Shown here in pieces: positions 1 to 11,800 of a stretch of DNA of 64,000 nucleotides. How positions within the stretch are numbered: position 1 is the first letter of the stretch; each line of letters starts with the position of its first letter. The notes below the pieces were generated by a model, which made no database searches, was not told the DNA's origin, and saw only the letters and a list, made by a program, of their open reading frames with translations. This DNA is from Nemania diffusa (Eukaryota; Ascomycota; Sordariomycetes; Xylariales; Xylariaceae), in the NCBI GenBank assembly GCA_038501195.1, contig JBBPUQ010000002.1, forward strand, positions 5,285,001-5,349,000. The letters run 5' to 3'. A program made the position numbers and the translations under genes.

Positions 1-1312
1 AGGTACTTATCCCATGCCCAACCAATTAATTTTCATATAGTTTGCGCGGCTGCGTATTCCCGGTGTCGGGGCTCGAATATTACGCCCATCTCGGGCTTAA
101 CGCAATGTTTTGGGTCCAGGATATTCAGCGGTGAGATGGATAGGTAATTCGCGGGACGGTCCGGTTGGAGATTCACTGCTCGCTATCCGTCAAGAGCTCT
201 TTATAAAATGCTGTAGGGGAATATATGAGAAGGGCGTCTCCGGAATCAAGTGATGGGCGGGATGTCGGTTTCGACAACGGTAGTTGCGTTGCTCAAGAAC
301 CAACTGCATAAACCACGTGGTTCTACCTGCACGTACTTATGTAACCAGAGCTGACGACCGTCGTACGAAATTTGATGGTCTTTCTGCCCTCTTATTCGTC
401 CAGATCAGCTGCGTTTATCGAGATAGATAGATCGATGTAGGGCTAGCGATCGCCTCCCGGGAAGGAAGGGATCGTCGTGGTCGTGGTTGTCTGACCACTT
501 ACTTTGCTCTTTGTTATCGGAGCTGCTGACGTGACCGAAACCCCGAAAGGGGGTTACTGTTCCCTTGCGTATCTTAGTAGTGTTACGACAGTGTAACTAC
601 TCTGATGGCGGCCGCTGTAGCGTATTGGTGGGAAATGTTAAATCGAAGTGTCTACGTTGAGTAACATTGGGCTAGGGATGGTTACAGCATCTATGTAACA
701 GTGTGACATAAAGTAACCCTCTCTACTCTAGGCAGTGAAAATTATAGTATCTAAGTTATGTGGTAATTGTCCGGTCCTTGAATTTAATACACCGCTGGGT
801 CCAGGTAGAATGGGTGTCAAATGGATAGTAATTAATTGAATTCTCATGTTACCGACACAGAACTTTTCTCGTATCGTTTTACAGCTAGAAAACAATATTG
901 TTTATATTGAAGTTTACAAGATTAAATCGAGTGGGTTCGAATAAAACAGTATTAAAGGACCACCCACATTAATAATCTTTATGTTTCCAGCATTTAATAA
1001 TGCCCTAGAGATAAAGTTATAGATAATCATATTTCCCAGAAATCTAGCACAAATAATTAGGGGAGAGCAATATTGAGGTTACATTTGACTTTCATTCCCT
1101 CGGAGGACAAATTAAGTGTCTAACGTTTTATACTACAGATCGGATCCTGAATCCATTGAGCACAAACCATTTCATATAAGTCCAAACCTAAAAGCTCTCT
1201 ATTACATCGGCCAAAGATACATCGCATCATTATTTGAGAAGTAGTATAGCAAAAGACATTCGCTAGGTATATAGGGCGAAGAGGGCATGTAGAGAAAGAG
1301 AAAATAAGAAGT
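1..1312. other. intergenic, no gene seen
   Basis: No reading frame here looks like a protein. The right part is downstream of the nitrate transporter and should hold its 3' untranslated region. Positions 553-717 carry an unusual cluster of seven GTTAC/GTAAC pentamers (see findings). A short GC hairpin lies near 538-554 (cccc gaaa gggg). From about 780 to 1100 the sequence is AT-rich without a recognisable repeat. Confidence 0.6.
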
Positions 1313-2979
1313 TCATCGGCCGCCGATCTGGCCTCGGGGAACAGGGGGCACCCAACAGAGGGCGAGGTTGAGGGCAATAGTGATAATACCGATGACCCAG
1401 AGCGACTTGGCGTAATTCGTGCCATTATCCATGAAGCGAAATATGATGCTAAAGATTACGCCGCCGAGGTTACCAGCTGCACCGGCACTGCCAGAAACAA
1501 TGCCATTGGCTTGTGGGTGGACATGGGGGATGAGACCGAAGTTGCTCCCATTACCTGCCTCGAGGAATATAGCCATTAGGGAGACTAGGCCGACTAGAAC
1601 TGATAATCTATGGGGGTCTAGCTGGCCGATGAGGATCAAGAAAGCGCCGGTCAACAGGCCGCAGATCACGATCCAGATCTTTTTCGCCCAGAGATTGCGA
1701 CCGGTCACTTTGTACAGAAAGTCTGAGATGAAGCCGCCGAGCGGCCGCGTCACAAAGTTCAGGAAACCGAAGATGGCGGCCACGTTGGCTGCATATGCTG
1801 AGCTGATGTGCGGGGAGTTTTGCAGGTAATAGGCGCTGAGGATGGAATTGATGGCTAGTTCGCCGCCGAATGAGGCCAGGTATGTAATCAGATGAAACAT
1901 GGTCTGCGGCGATGCGAGAATCGCCCATGTTCCGGCGAAGGTGGGCTTTTGAATGACTTCGCCTCGGGCGGTGTCAAAGCTCTCTTGCGCCTGAGATAGG
2001 GTGGCTTTGTGAATGCCACTAACATGTTCATGGGTCTGTTTCTCTATCTCCGAGTCAGAAGATTTGCTAATGCTGGAGTTCTGCCCTGCTGCAATGTTAC
2101 CGGGCGTGTCAACGATGCCACCGGCTCCTCCGGCAAGGGCACCACCTTCAACGGTTTGTTCCGCGTGAAGATGTCGCTCGGACCATTTACCAGTCGGTGT
2201 GTCGGGGCACAGAAGAATCATAGCGACGCCGGTTATGATGATGACAATCAGGGGTACGATGAATGTCAGGCGCCACGCGGCCCCAGCACCATACCCACGT
2301 CCCCTGAAAGAGTCGAAGACGGCGGGCATAATGAAATAGGTGATCCCACCGCCAGCGTTGCCCCAGCCGCCGGCCAGTGCGTTGGCAGAGCCCACCACGT
2401 TCTTGTCGAAGAAGCCCGTGCACCAAACTAGGCATGGGACAAAAGATCCACCGAGGATGCCGATGAAGAAACGAGATATGTAGAGGCTTGTAGCGTCGTG
2501 GACGAGAGGAGCAAGTCCCAGGGGAATGGCACCGACGAGGAGAATGCCGGCGAAGACATGGCGGGGGCCGAAGTGGTCACAGAGGAAACCGGCTAGATAT
2601 CGAATGAATAGACTAATCAAACATGTGAGTTTGTAGAGCGAGAATACCTAACATAGGTTTTTGTAGAAAACTTACGCTGCAACGAGGGATACGATGTTAG
2701 AATTAGCCACTTCTGCTGACGTGAGGCCGAGGTCTGCTTTGATAACGTGGGTTATCTAGACGGGTTATGAGCGCGAAGGCACTTATACCAAAAATTGGCA
2801 AGGAGACTTACAAGTGGAGGAAAAGTGTACCAGGCCCAGAACGCAACCATGAAGCCAAACCACGAGAAGAAGAAGACTCGGCCATATACATTCCACACAT
2901 TGAATATGGGAATCGACCGAGCCTTGCGGTTGGCGGGATTGATCTCTGGAGCCGCCCAGAGGTACGACAACTTCATCAT
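1313..2979 (-). CDS. nrtA: nitrate transporter, NrtA/CrnA type (MFS, NNP family)
   Basis: High-affinity nitrate/nitrite:proton symporter of the plasma membrane, the entry step of nitrate assimilation. Three exons read on the minus strand: 2812-2979, 2676-2755 and 1313-2612. The introns (2756-2811 and 2613-2675) are GTAAGT...TAG and keep the frame, giving 515 aa, close to the roughly 507 aa of Aspergillus CrnA. Exon 1 carries the family N-terminus ([28 protein letters not shown]). The nitrate signature [11 protein letters not shown] lies near residue 165 and the second glycine signature ([11 protein letters not shown]) near 460. A roughly 90-residue hydrophilic loop at about 220-310 separates the two six-helix halves, as in fungal NrtA. 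The protein ends QIGGR like its homologues. No nitrate or nitrite reductase gene is in the window. Family assignment is very sure; exon borders are inferred from splice signals. Confidence 0.95.
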
Positions 2980-3268
2980 GATGGCGTTTACAACACCTAG
3001 TAATTTTTTTCTTCTTTATCCAAAAACAAGTGTTTAATGATATACAATTTCAAGTCCTTAGCATGACTCCTATAGCTTTATGCCAGTGAGCCTGAGACCG
3101 GTTCTGATACCCACTTGTCGTTTTATATAGTCCATGATACTCATATACGTAATCCGAGACCTGCAATTGGTATACTGAGAAGGGTTGCGCGTCCCCGGTG
3201 CATCTCCGGATAAGCGGCCTAGAGCACGCTCGGCAGGTGAGCAGCTCACGCTAAGGCCCGTGGATGCT

Positions 3269-3278
3269 CTCCGCGGAG
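3269..3278. promoter_or_regulatory. palindromic NirA-type site upstream of nrtA
   Basis: The decamer CTCCGCGGAG contains the Aspergillus NirA consensus CTCCGHGG on both strands (3269-3276 forward, 3271-3278 reverse). It lies about 290 bp upstream of the nrtA start codon. A GATAAG core, the kind bound by AreA-type GATA factors (though preceded by G, not the preferred H), sits at 3209-3214 between it and the gene. Known biology: NirA with AreA activates nitrate assimilation genes. The site is inferred from sequence only. Confidence 0.55.
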
Positions 3279-3430
3279 GTCAACGGGTAGATCGTGGAGC
3301 CCAAATACCGAGAGAAGAGCCGACGTAGATGGTGTGATTGAATACCTGGTTGGTGGGCTCGAGGCCCGAGCGTGGGATGTTTCGTAGCTCCCAATGACTT
3401 CCTCGGAATCAGCAGTTGCAATATATCCTT

Positions 3431-3613
3431 TTATCTATCCAAGGGCTTGGCCGGGATGGGAATGCGATAGTCCGAGGAATTAATAAGCTCGATGGCTTGG
3501 TATGGTCCTATATAAATGTCAGCTAAGATATAACGCTTGCGGCAGGGTTGGTCTGCTCGAGGAAATGCTAACCCAGAAGGCCAAGATATAGATAAGTAAT
3601 AACGCTCAGTCAA
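3431..3613 (-). mobile_element. possible gypsy-type polyprotein remnant
   Basis: This 60-codon frame contains YIGPYQAIEL followed by INSSDYRIPIP. That resembles the short segment after the integrase of Ty3/gypsy polyproteins (pattern KYIGPFKVI..I....YRLELP). Nothing upstream in any frame extends the similarity, and no LTR is seen nearby. If correct, it is a small decayed fragment; chance resemblance is quite possible. Confidence 0.25.
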
Positions 3614-6600
3614 TATACGATGTCAGAAACGGGGAGAGCGGATTGTTCGAAAACCATAGAAAGCCACGCCGGGGTATAATTGGCTCGGAGAAGACGAGTG
3701 ACGTTTGAATATACTGCCAGAGAGACAAGATCAACGTCTCCTCGGAATGATATAGACTATTAACATGCAGGGAGCCGAGCGATTCTCCCTTGGTGTACTA
3801 CGAGATGACAAAGCTAATAACCCATGCCACTTGCATCTGCGCACAGCGTGGCGCCAAGGTGAAGGAGGCTGCGATGTGATGAGCCAACCCCAGCTTCTCT
3901 TATCTCGGGCCTGGGGGCATGGCGTCGACCCACCAGCGCCAGAGATAAGAGAACCCAGGTTCAGTGGCTCGGACGAGTTAGCTAGGGAGATTCGTGGTTG
4001 AAGGGCTGATGATCTGACGGGGGTTGCCGTGCGAGGAGGGTTACGTTTGCGTTAACTTACATGAAATCGAATCGTAAGTGGCTAGATTTCCGTACGCAGC
4101 ACGCGTGTGAAAGTGAAAGGTCAATGGTAATGAAGACGCTTTATAGAGTTATGTACGCAGTATCTACTGTAGGTTGCACGGCGAGTGCCATGTATGACAA
4201 ATAAGGGCGAGCGATCAATGGCTGGCAGCTCGACCGGCAGGCAGGTCATGTGCGAGCTGAAAATGCAAGGAGGGGAATATATTGAGACGGTGGCATTCTA
4301 CTGTAACGTGGTTGTAACCTGGAGGTAACTCTATAATTGCCTCCGAACCCAGCTGAAGAGCTATTGTGAAACCCAACGTCGAATTGACAATAGGATGCTT
4401 TGGTATGTAATATACGGTATCTAATCACTATCAAAGCACACCGAATGTGGGTGATGTGAAGGCGTGAAGTCCAAGCCGTGCTAGACCTTCTTGGCTTCCT
4501 TGGCCTGCGACCCACGTCCCACGTCCCAGGCCGTCGGGGCTTAGCTACCAGCTGTCTGTTTCTCCCGAGTTGAGCAGAACTTTGGAATATCCAATCGTAA
4601 GCACATCTTATTGGCTGCGGTTTGTTGAATGGGGAGCGTGTCAACTAAATTGACTGGGTATCATACCTAAGTATAGGTAAGTAGGTTACCTATACACAAT
4701 CCTTGCTGACAGATAAGTGTTATCCTCTAACCTATTAAACTCCTTACTTAGCGAAGCTGACTTCTTCCTATGTAAGCCCAGCGAGCACAACATGCTGATT
4801 TAACTTATGCGTTATACCTACAACCCAGCGACTTGGTATTGGTACTTACTGCTTATGTATGTAAATAGCAGCTTTATATAAGTAATAGCCGTAAAAGAGA
4901 TACCCTCCCCATCAACATTCATACCTGCTTGACTAGCTACTGTGGTATATCGCCTTCTCATAGGTGAATAGGTTTGTTAGTATGCATACACTAGCCTACC
5001 GAGATATTGATGGCTAGTGCTTTGAAAGACCTTGCTGCTGAGATCTCGAAACAGGCTTGTGCATTTTTATGATTGCATGTCAGCTGAAGGGAGAAAATTT
5101 CTCTCCCCTTACTGTATGCGTAGCACATGTGGCTTAAAGCTTTGGCCCTTGCATCTAGCTAACTGCGTACTTTATACGCTGAATCTAGATAGGCGGGATG
5201 CTGCAGGATGTGCCGGACTCCTTGATGTCGGCTGTCGGCTCGGCAGTCGGGCCACGAAGCACCACTTACATACTGCGTATACCTACTTAGAGACCCAAAA
5301 CAAACACTCTGTCCAACGACAAACGACTCAACTTGAATCCCTTACGTAACTACCCGCCCTTGCATATACCAAGACTTAGACTGCCGGTTTCGCCTTGTCG
5401 GCGCCCTAGAATCCGATATGACTCCAGAGCGGGCTTGGCCGTGTCGGGACGGATCTAGCTTAGTGGCTCCCGGGGAGATGAATACGGGTGAGAGGTGACT
5501 TCTTAAATAGTGATATTTATAGACTATAGAGTTCCTTCGTGGCTGGCGGCTCAAGGGATATTATCTATGGTCCTTTATTGTGATGTTTTGACACGGGGCT
5601 AGTTGCTATACGTACTAAACGAATCCCTTGCGATTCTCGTAGGTATGTATCTATGTTGTAATACTTTCCGCGGGGTTTGTGAAACGATGTGCAGATAGCT
5701 GGTAGGGGATAGTATAGGAACTGAGCGCCAGCGTTTGAAAACATTAAATTCAACTTTTACTGATTGATACTAAATTTTACAAACCGGAATTGTTCCCTTT
5801 CACGGCCATCGGTACAACTCTTAAAATGTTGTCTATCTACACCCTGTAAGTAAAGACTGGAGTATAACGCTTCGATACCATTAGGTCGGCTTGGGATATC
5901 GGAGTGTCACTTGGTACCTGCATTTATGATAAGTCCGGTAGTCAACTGCCGGTTGCCGGCTGATATTTCTGATAGATTGATAGCAACGTCTCACCCCGAG
6001 CGCTTGTTCATCTTTCCTGCATTGATAAATGCAACGGCTCCATGGTTAGTCTTCTTATGAATGGTGAGTTTGACGGTTAGGAACCCATGACACAGCCACC
6101 TGGCATGTCGAGGTAAATTTTGTTTGAAGTTGACAGGTCACATAGCGGCTGCGCCCGGCACTCCGACGGCGGATAGATAAAAGTCTAGTCACAGGTATAC
6201 TGGTGTTCACTTGCGGTCTATTTTCGCTTCGACCCTATCACTCATACCGGCGTCCTTGCTCAATACGACTGAAACAATGGCAAGACCTCTCGTCTTATCT
6301 ATGAGCTCCATCTTCGCTATCCTAATAGTTTGCGCTCGACCGATAGCGGAACTTGCTTCTTACCGCTTCGCTAACTCTGCAATTCGGGTACAATTAATCG
6401 GCGATTTAAGAGACTGTTAGGTGAAATTTTGCGGTGTGGAAAGCGGCTCTCGGGAACACTCCACTTGGTTGACGTCTTGGATAGACTAGAAGTCCATGAA
6501 TCCGGGGCAGCCCTAACGGCCTGTCAGTTTTTTAAGACAAAAAGAGCAACATATTAACGACATTATTGGTCATAGTTCCATCTCATTATCTGCTCTCTTT

Positions 6601-7244
6601 TCACTATTATGAGTCTGGCCATGTGTTATCAAACTAAGCGGGATGATCGAGAGACAGCCGCTTCGTGTAAGTCGCCTATGTATGAGTGTGATAAGGCCGG
6701 TGTGAAAATTTATCGATGCTGCTCTATAATCGCCCAATGGGCACAGACAAAGAATGCGGCAGCCAAGGCTCAATAGTAGCATAGATGCGTTGTCCATCTA
6801 CCTTATGTGTGTAGTCCGGCCAGGAGTTGGATCCGGCACAGGCTGTCGGCTGGGCCCACGGCACCGGTTTGCAAAACGGGACACTAAATCGACGGCGGCT
6901 ACTCATTTGCCACTGGTGGAGCCGCATTGCTATCGCCGGCAATCTGCCCAAAGACGAAAACTTATCAAGGGTGAGTCTCTGGTTTCACAAAACCCTTTCA
7001 CAGTCAACATGAGTACGGTTCTCGGGCCCTTGGCCGGGCTGTACCGCGTGCCTCTAGACAGCATGCCAAGATTAGAGCCTTCAGAATTATTATAATAAAT
7101 AGAGTTTGCTACTTCTCTAGCGCCCTGACTTCTCCTACGTGATACTGACACCGTCTTTACTTTTCACATAATATCCTATTCACTGTTGATTACTCAAGAG
7201 TCCTGACTGTGACGACTTATCAGACTTTCAGACTTTCAACCTCA

Positions 7245-8228
7245 ATGTCGGAAACAAACGCCACCATAGTAGAGCCTCCGGCACAGACTAATCAAGAAAA
7301 ACCGGTAGCTGACATCGCACTACCTGATGACCATTCATCAGACGACAAGTCATTCACTTCGCGAGCATGGAGGCACATGTTGGAGGACGTCCGTCCTTCG
7401 GGATTTGTTGAGTTTGAGTTGATTTTTCTGACCTTGTAAGCAGATTCCTACTAAGTCGAGTTAACACATGCAAATTTGTTGGTTAGGCCATATTGACATG
7501 TCCCCGGATCTATAAGTAATGTCATGGGCTCTCCGTCATTGGCAATGCGCTAACGATCTGACACCTGTAGCTGCACCGGCATCCAAGACGCCATCTCATT
7601 CCCCGACTACCACTGTTTCGCCTCCAACCAGACCGGCAACACCGTCTTCCTGCTCGTCGCCTTAGTCTTACCATGGCTTGACGGCGACAGCTTCTACGTG
7701 CCCAACATCGGCGCGGCGCTCGGGTTCTTCCTGCTCGGCGGCTGGGCCACGGGCCAGATCAGCCACGTCGTGGGGGCGCGCATGAGGCTGTGGTTGGTGG
7801 GCTGCAACCTGCTGCAGTCGGCGCTGGTCTTCATCGCGGCGGCGCTGCAGTTCCGCTACGGCGTGGTGCCCCAGGGCGCGGCGGCGGTCATGGTGGTCGG
7901 GGTGCTCGCCTTCGCGTCGGGCAGCCAGGTCGTGCAGTCGCGCTCCATGAAGATGACGGAGATCAGCACGGCCATGGCCACGGCCGCCTGGGTCGACCTC
8001 ATCATCGACCCCAAGCTCCTGCGCGCGCAGAACCGGCCGCGCACCCGGCGCGTCATGTTCCTGCTCGCGCTGGCCGGCGGCTCGCTCGCGGGGGCGGGCG
8101 TCTACCGCACGGCGGGGTCGGCCGTGGCTGTTCTGCTATCCGCGGCTGGCAAGCTGGCTGTGAGCATCATGTACCTGTTTAATAGTGCGGAGAAGCCCAG
8201 GAAGACGGACGCTGATGCTAATTGTTAG
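7245..8228 (+). CDS. DUF1275 (YoaK-like) membrane protein
   Basis: Predicted integral membrane protein of the DUF1275 family; its function is unknown in fungi. Two exons, 7245-7435 and 7571-8228, are joined across a 135-bp intron (GTAAGC...GTAG), giving 282 aa. The junction restores the family hallmark FCTGIQDAISFPDY followed by SNQTGNTVFL at about residues 63-90. The frame is open further upstream, but only from a GTG, so the ATG at 7245 (MSETN) is chosen. The first 60 residues are hydrophilic. The rest holds about six hydrophobic segments (for example IGAALGFFLLGGWATG and ALVFIAAAL), and QSRSMKMTEISTAMATAAWVDL fits the conserved N..T..MT pattern of the family. Exon 2 is strikingly GC-rich at third codon positions compared with exon 1 and the flanks. 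Expression is not shown. Confidence 0.88.
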
Positions 8229-8852
8229 AAAGACTATGGGGCACAGACAGACAAATCATTTATGAGTTACGAGGCATGAGCAGTGTTAGAATTAGAATAG
8301 ACTTAGGTAATTATCATAGTAAATTAATAGGTAATTCGACATAATGAGGCTGAGGTTCGGTGGTCAGATTATTATTGCTGCCTTCATACATTTTGGAATA
8401 ATTGAATACCAGCTGGAGAATGCCTCGTTATCTAGGTATGTACCTATTTTGTAGGTATTGAGAGGGGCACGCGCTGAAATTATCAAGATAGTGGGTCTAA
8501 CCCGAATAGTCTAAATTGGAAAGTCAGGTGTTGTCGCGCTTGAATAGGTAACGCTACTGCGGCTCTATTGGGTATGGTGGGCGGGTCAGCGTAGCAACGC
8601 GGGTCGCTCTGTACAGCAACACACGTCTTTCGCCGCGCCCGCATACAGTAAACACCTGTAGATACCTAGATAAGGCGGCTAAGAGATTGGGGTAGGCATT
8701 TCGCCAGACTAGTCTAGTACCAACCTAACCTACCTTAGGCACGCACTCTGCACAGAGTACAGAGTACGCAGTACAACAACCGCGCCCGAGACTCGACGAC
8801 AGCCAATTAATTATCCACCCACAGGTCCGTCCTGGATTCCAATTCAATTCAC
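8229..8852. other. intergenic: 3' end of the DUF1275 gene and RecQ promoter
   Basis: No gene is seen. The region is AT-rich to about 8560, then holds the putative promoter and leader of the RecQ gene. Near 8740-8775 there is a short imperfect repeat built on CAGAGTAC. Confidence 0.5.
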
Positions 8853-8894
8853 ATGGAGGTTGATTGGGACCAAGGTTCCGAGACGTCTTCATGA
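8853..8894 (+). promoter_or_regulatory. uORF whose stop codon overlaps the RecQ start (ATGA)
   Basis: An ATG at 8853 opens a 13-codon frame ending in TGA at 8892-8894. The RecQ start codon is 8891-8893, so stop and start overlap as ATGA. If the mRNA begins upstream of 8853, scanning ribosomes would meet this uORF first and RecQ translation would need leaky scanning or termination-reinitiation. The sequence is certain; its use is inference. Confidence 0.45.
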
Positions 8895-11800
8895 CTCGAA
8901 ACAACTTCGACGATCAACTGTCCTGGCTGTTGGCTAATATCCACCTCCTCATCCCAAACGCGCCTCCACTGCCGCCCGCACACGACCCGACCTCGTCCGC
9001 ATCGTCCCCCGCCGACGTCGACGAGACTGTCTTCTTCACCCCTACTGCCGGACTCTCGCCCGCATCGCGTCCGAATGACCCCCCGCCCGCCGCTGCATTG
9101 TATCCCGTCCTGCCCCGGGATCCGAGCCGCCCCTCGACCTCGGCCAATGGCGCTGCGGCGTCGAGCGCTCGATTGCAGGGAAACCAACGAGAGCGGGCCG
9201 TAGCAGAGAACATGGGCCGCCTTGCGTCAAAATCAAACTCGAAAAGACCGACCCTCCTTCTTCGCCAGGAACAGCTTCTTTCACCCACCTCCACAATAAC
9301 AACCACAGCAACCACAACCACTGGTGGCTCGCTCTCGAGCGACTATCCTGCATTTCTAGCAAAGAATTCGGCGAAGAGCCGGACACCCGCCCAGGATGGC
9401 TCTTCCAAGTCGCGGCCTGGGAGTATATTTCCCACTCCGGGGGCTACTCTCTCACCGACTCGTGCTGTTGACTTCATTGACTTGACGAACCCGGGCGGTC
9501 AAGCACCCTCGATTTCCACGGCATTTGGCAGCGAAACTTGCCTGTGGAGAGAGGATTTTGCTTCTCGACGCGAACCCGTAACTCCTAGTGAGAGGTCGAC
9601 CGTGTTCGGGGGCAGCAAGCTGATCTGGCGTGAAGACGAAGCCAGCCGACCTGGCCCCCATTCCACCGACGAAGAGTCGGTGATATTTGGCAGCGATGTC
9701 ATGGTGTGGGAGGAAGAAGCTGCCTGGCGCTCGGGGCCTCCGTCCGCCAAGCGCGGGAAGAAGCGGAAGAGCGATCAGATCAGCCAGCCACCGCCAACTA
9801 CAACTACCGACGATTTCCCGGACATCATGGACCTCCTTTCTGATGATGATAGCAGTCTACAGGTCACGGTGAAGCAATCTCCAACAAAGTCACCAGTTAG
9901 AAGCAAGATCAAGACTAGCCCTAGTAAGACGCCTTCCAAACCAACTACTGTACCAAAAACTCCCTCAAAACAGAGAATAGACATTGTTGGTGAGATACCT
10001 TCTGTCAAACCTCAGCGCATAGATATGTCGCCATCCTTTAAGGCTCTTGAGAAACTCTTTCCCTTGGATAGATTAGATTCTGAGGTAAAGCCAGATTCAA
10101 TGATCTCGAATTCTGCTCCGGTATTTGGAGGTGACGCGGAACTTGTTTCGAAGCGTGAGGCAAAAACATCACGACTTACGAAACGCGACGAACGGATTAT
10201 ACAGGACTCGGATGATGAACCCATGACTCCACCTGCGTGCAAAGAACCAAAAACCCCATCTCGGCGAACTAACAGCCCCACGAAACGAGACCATGGCTCT
10301 TACCACGATCTCGACAAAGCTGCTCAAAACACACCTTCTAGGACGCGAACACTAATTTCCAGCCAGACTATGACTGCAGTCCACTCGCCTCAGAAAAGCC
10401 AGCGAAATAAACAATCGCCAAGCAAACCTGCCCAATTTATTGATGAAGTCAAAATTGACAACCTCGTCGACGCCGCCTCTAGTAGCCAAACAGATGTCCC
10501 ACAAAGTCAGGAGGAGCTGTCAACTATGCTCCAAGCATTTCTTCGCCAGCCATCGATCATAGAGACGAAGCGTTTATCATTGGAAGAGGGTTTGCGGCAA
10601 AATAGAGAGAAGTTCAAGAGGTCTCTCCAGGAAGGTTCTCTCGAGCCTAGAGAACGCCTTAGGCGTGATAAAGAGCGGCTTATGAGGCAGCAGACATGCC
10701 TAGATACCCTCACCAAAGAGTATCGTTCCTATGAGGATTTGACGACCAAGAGGGATGCTCTTATCGCTCGCATTGCCGACGCATATGAACACGACCTAAA
10801 TACAGACGATGACGAGACTCACCTGCAAGAGTTGGACATCCAACTCAAGAGTCGTCAAGATTCGCTCAAGACGCGGTTATGGGAGGCTGATATCAGAGAT
10901 CCTGCTCACTACGAACCTCAAGCAGATCATGACCTATATATGCACCGATCTGAGTCAGTTGTGCAAGCGACACAAGCTGTTCGGCGCACAGTTCCTCTAA
11001 GCTTGTCTCGGGAATCTAGTCAAATTCTAGGTGTAGGAGGCACTCAGGTCGTAATGCAAACCCAGGTACCGTCGCGACTCGATGCTTATCGACCGGATAT
11101 CGACGCCCGACCGAGTGAGCCATGTAGTTCACAGGGGAAAAGAGGTCAGCATTCCGCCTCACTGCCACCTCGACGTGTAACTCGAAGTGGTCACCACTCG
11201 CCTCTGGGCACAAGTGGAACCGCGGCTGCGACGCCAGCTCCACAACTACCCTCTGATGACATGGATTTTGAAGACGAAGATCTTTTTGAAGTCCAGGACT
11301 TTCTCCCTAGCCGTAGCGTAACAGAGATAACACGGACAGTGCACCAGTCGAGCGCGGCTAAGTGCCGTAGGAGTCCGAGAAAGGAAATACCGCCTGTGAG
11401 AAAAGGATATGAAAGCGACTACAGTGATGATATTGATATCTCCGAGTTGGCTCAAGAGATTGAATTCCAGCAATCGTCGTCCGAGTTTAGGCCCCCTAAG
11501 ACTGCGCGGCCCGTGCTCTCCGAGACGTCGGGTAACCCACGCAAAGAAAAATCTGCTACCAGGAAGCGGCAGAGCACGGCCGCGGCTCCGGTTTCAGCAC
11601 GACAAAAGAAATTTCCCTGGTACAAGGATATCAAAAGGGCGCTCAAAGATCGGTTTAGGATGAATGGGTTTCGACACAATCAACTCGAGGCGATCAATGC
11701 CACGCTGTCAGGGAAGGATGCCTTCATCTTGATGCCTACTGGGGGTGGCAAGTCCCTCTGTTACCAACTGCCTGCTGTAGTAGCGAGTGGCAAAACCAAT

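Larger units (their letters stand above)
2980..7244. other. gene-poor intergenic stretch with degraded sequence
   Basis: The first 500 bp are the nrtA promoter. Beyond that I find only short frames of 60-130 codons, without domain resemblance or consistent splice structure; several begin at non-ATG codons. The stretch 3431-3613 may be a retroelement relic and is listed separately. The 4640-5000 part is rich in short TAGGTA/TACCTA motifs. The end of the stretch is the promoter and 5' leader of the DUF1275 gene. Decayed transposons are likely but cannot be delimited. Confidence 0.5.
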
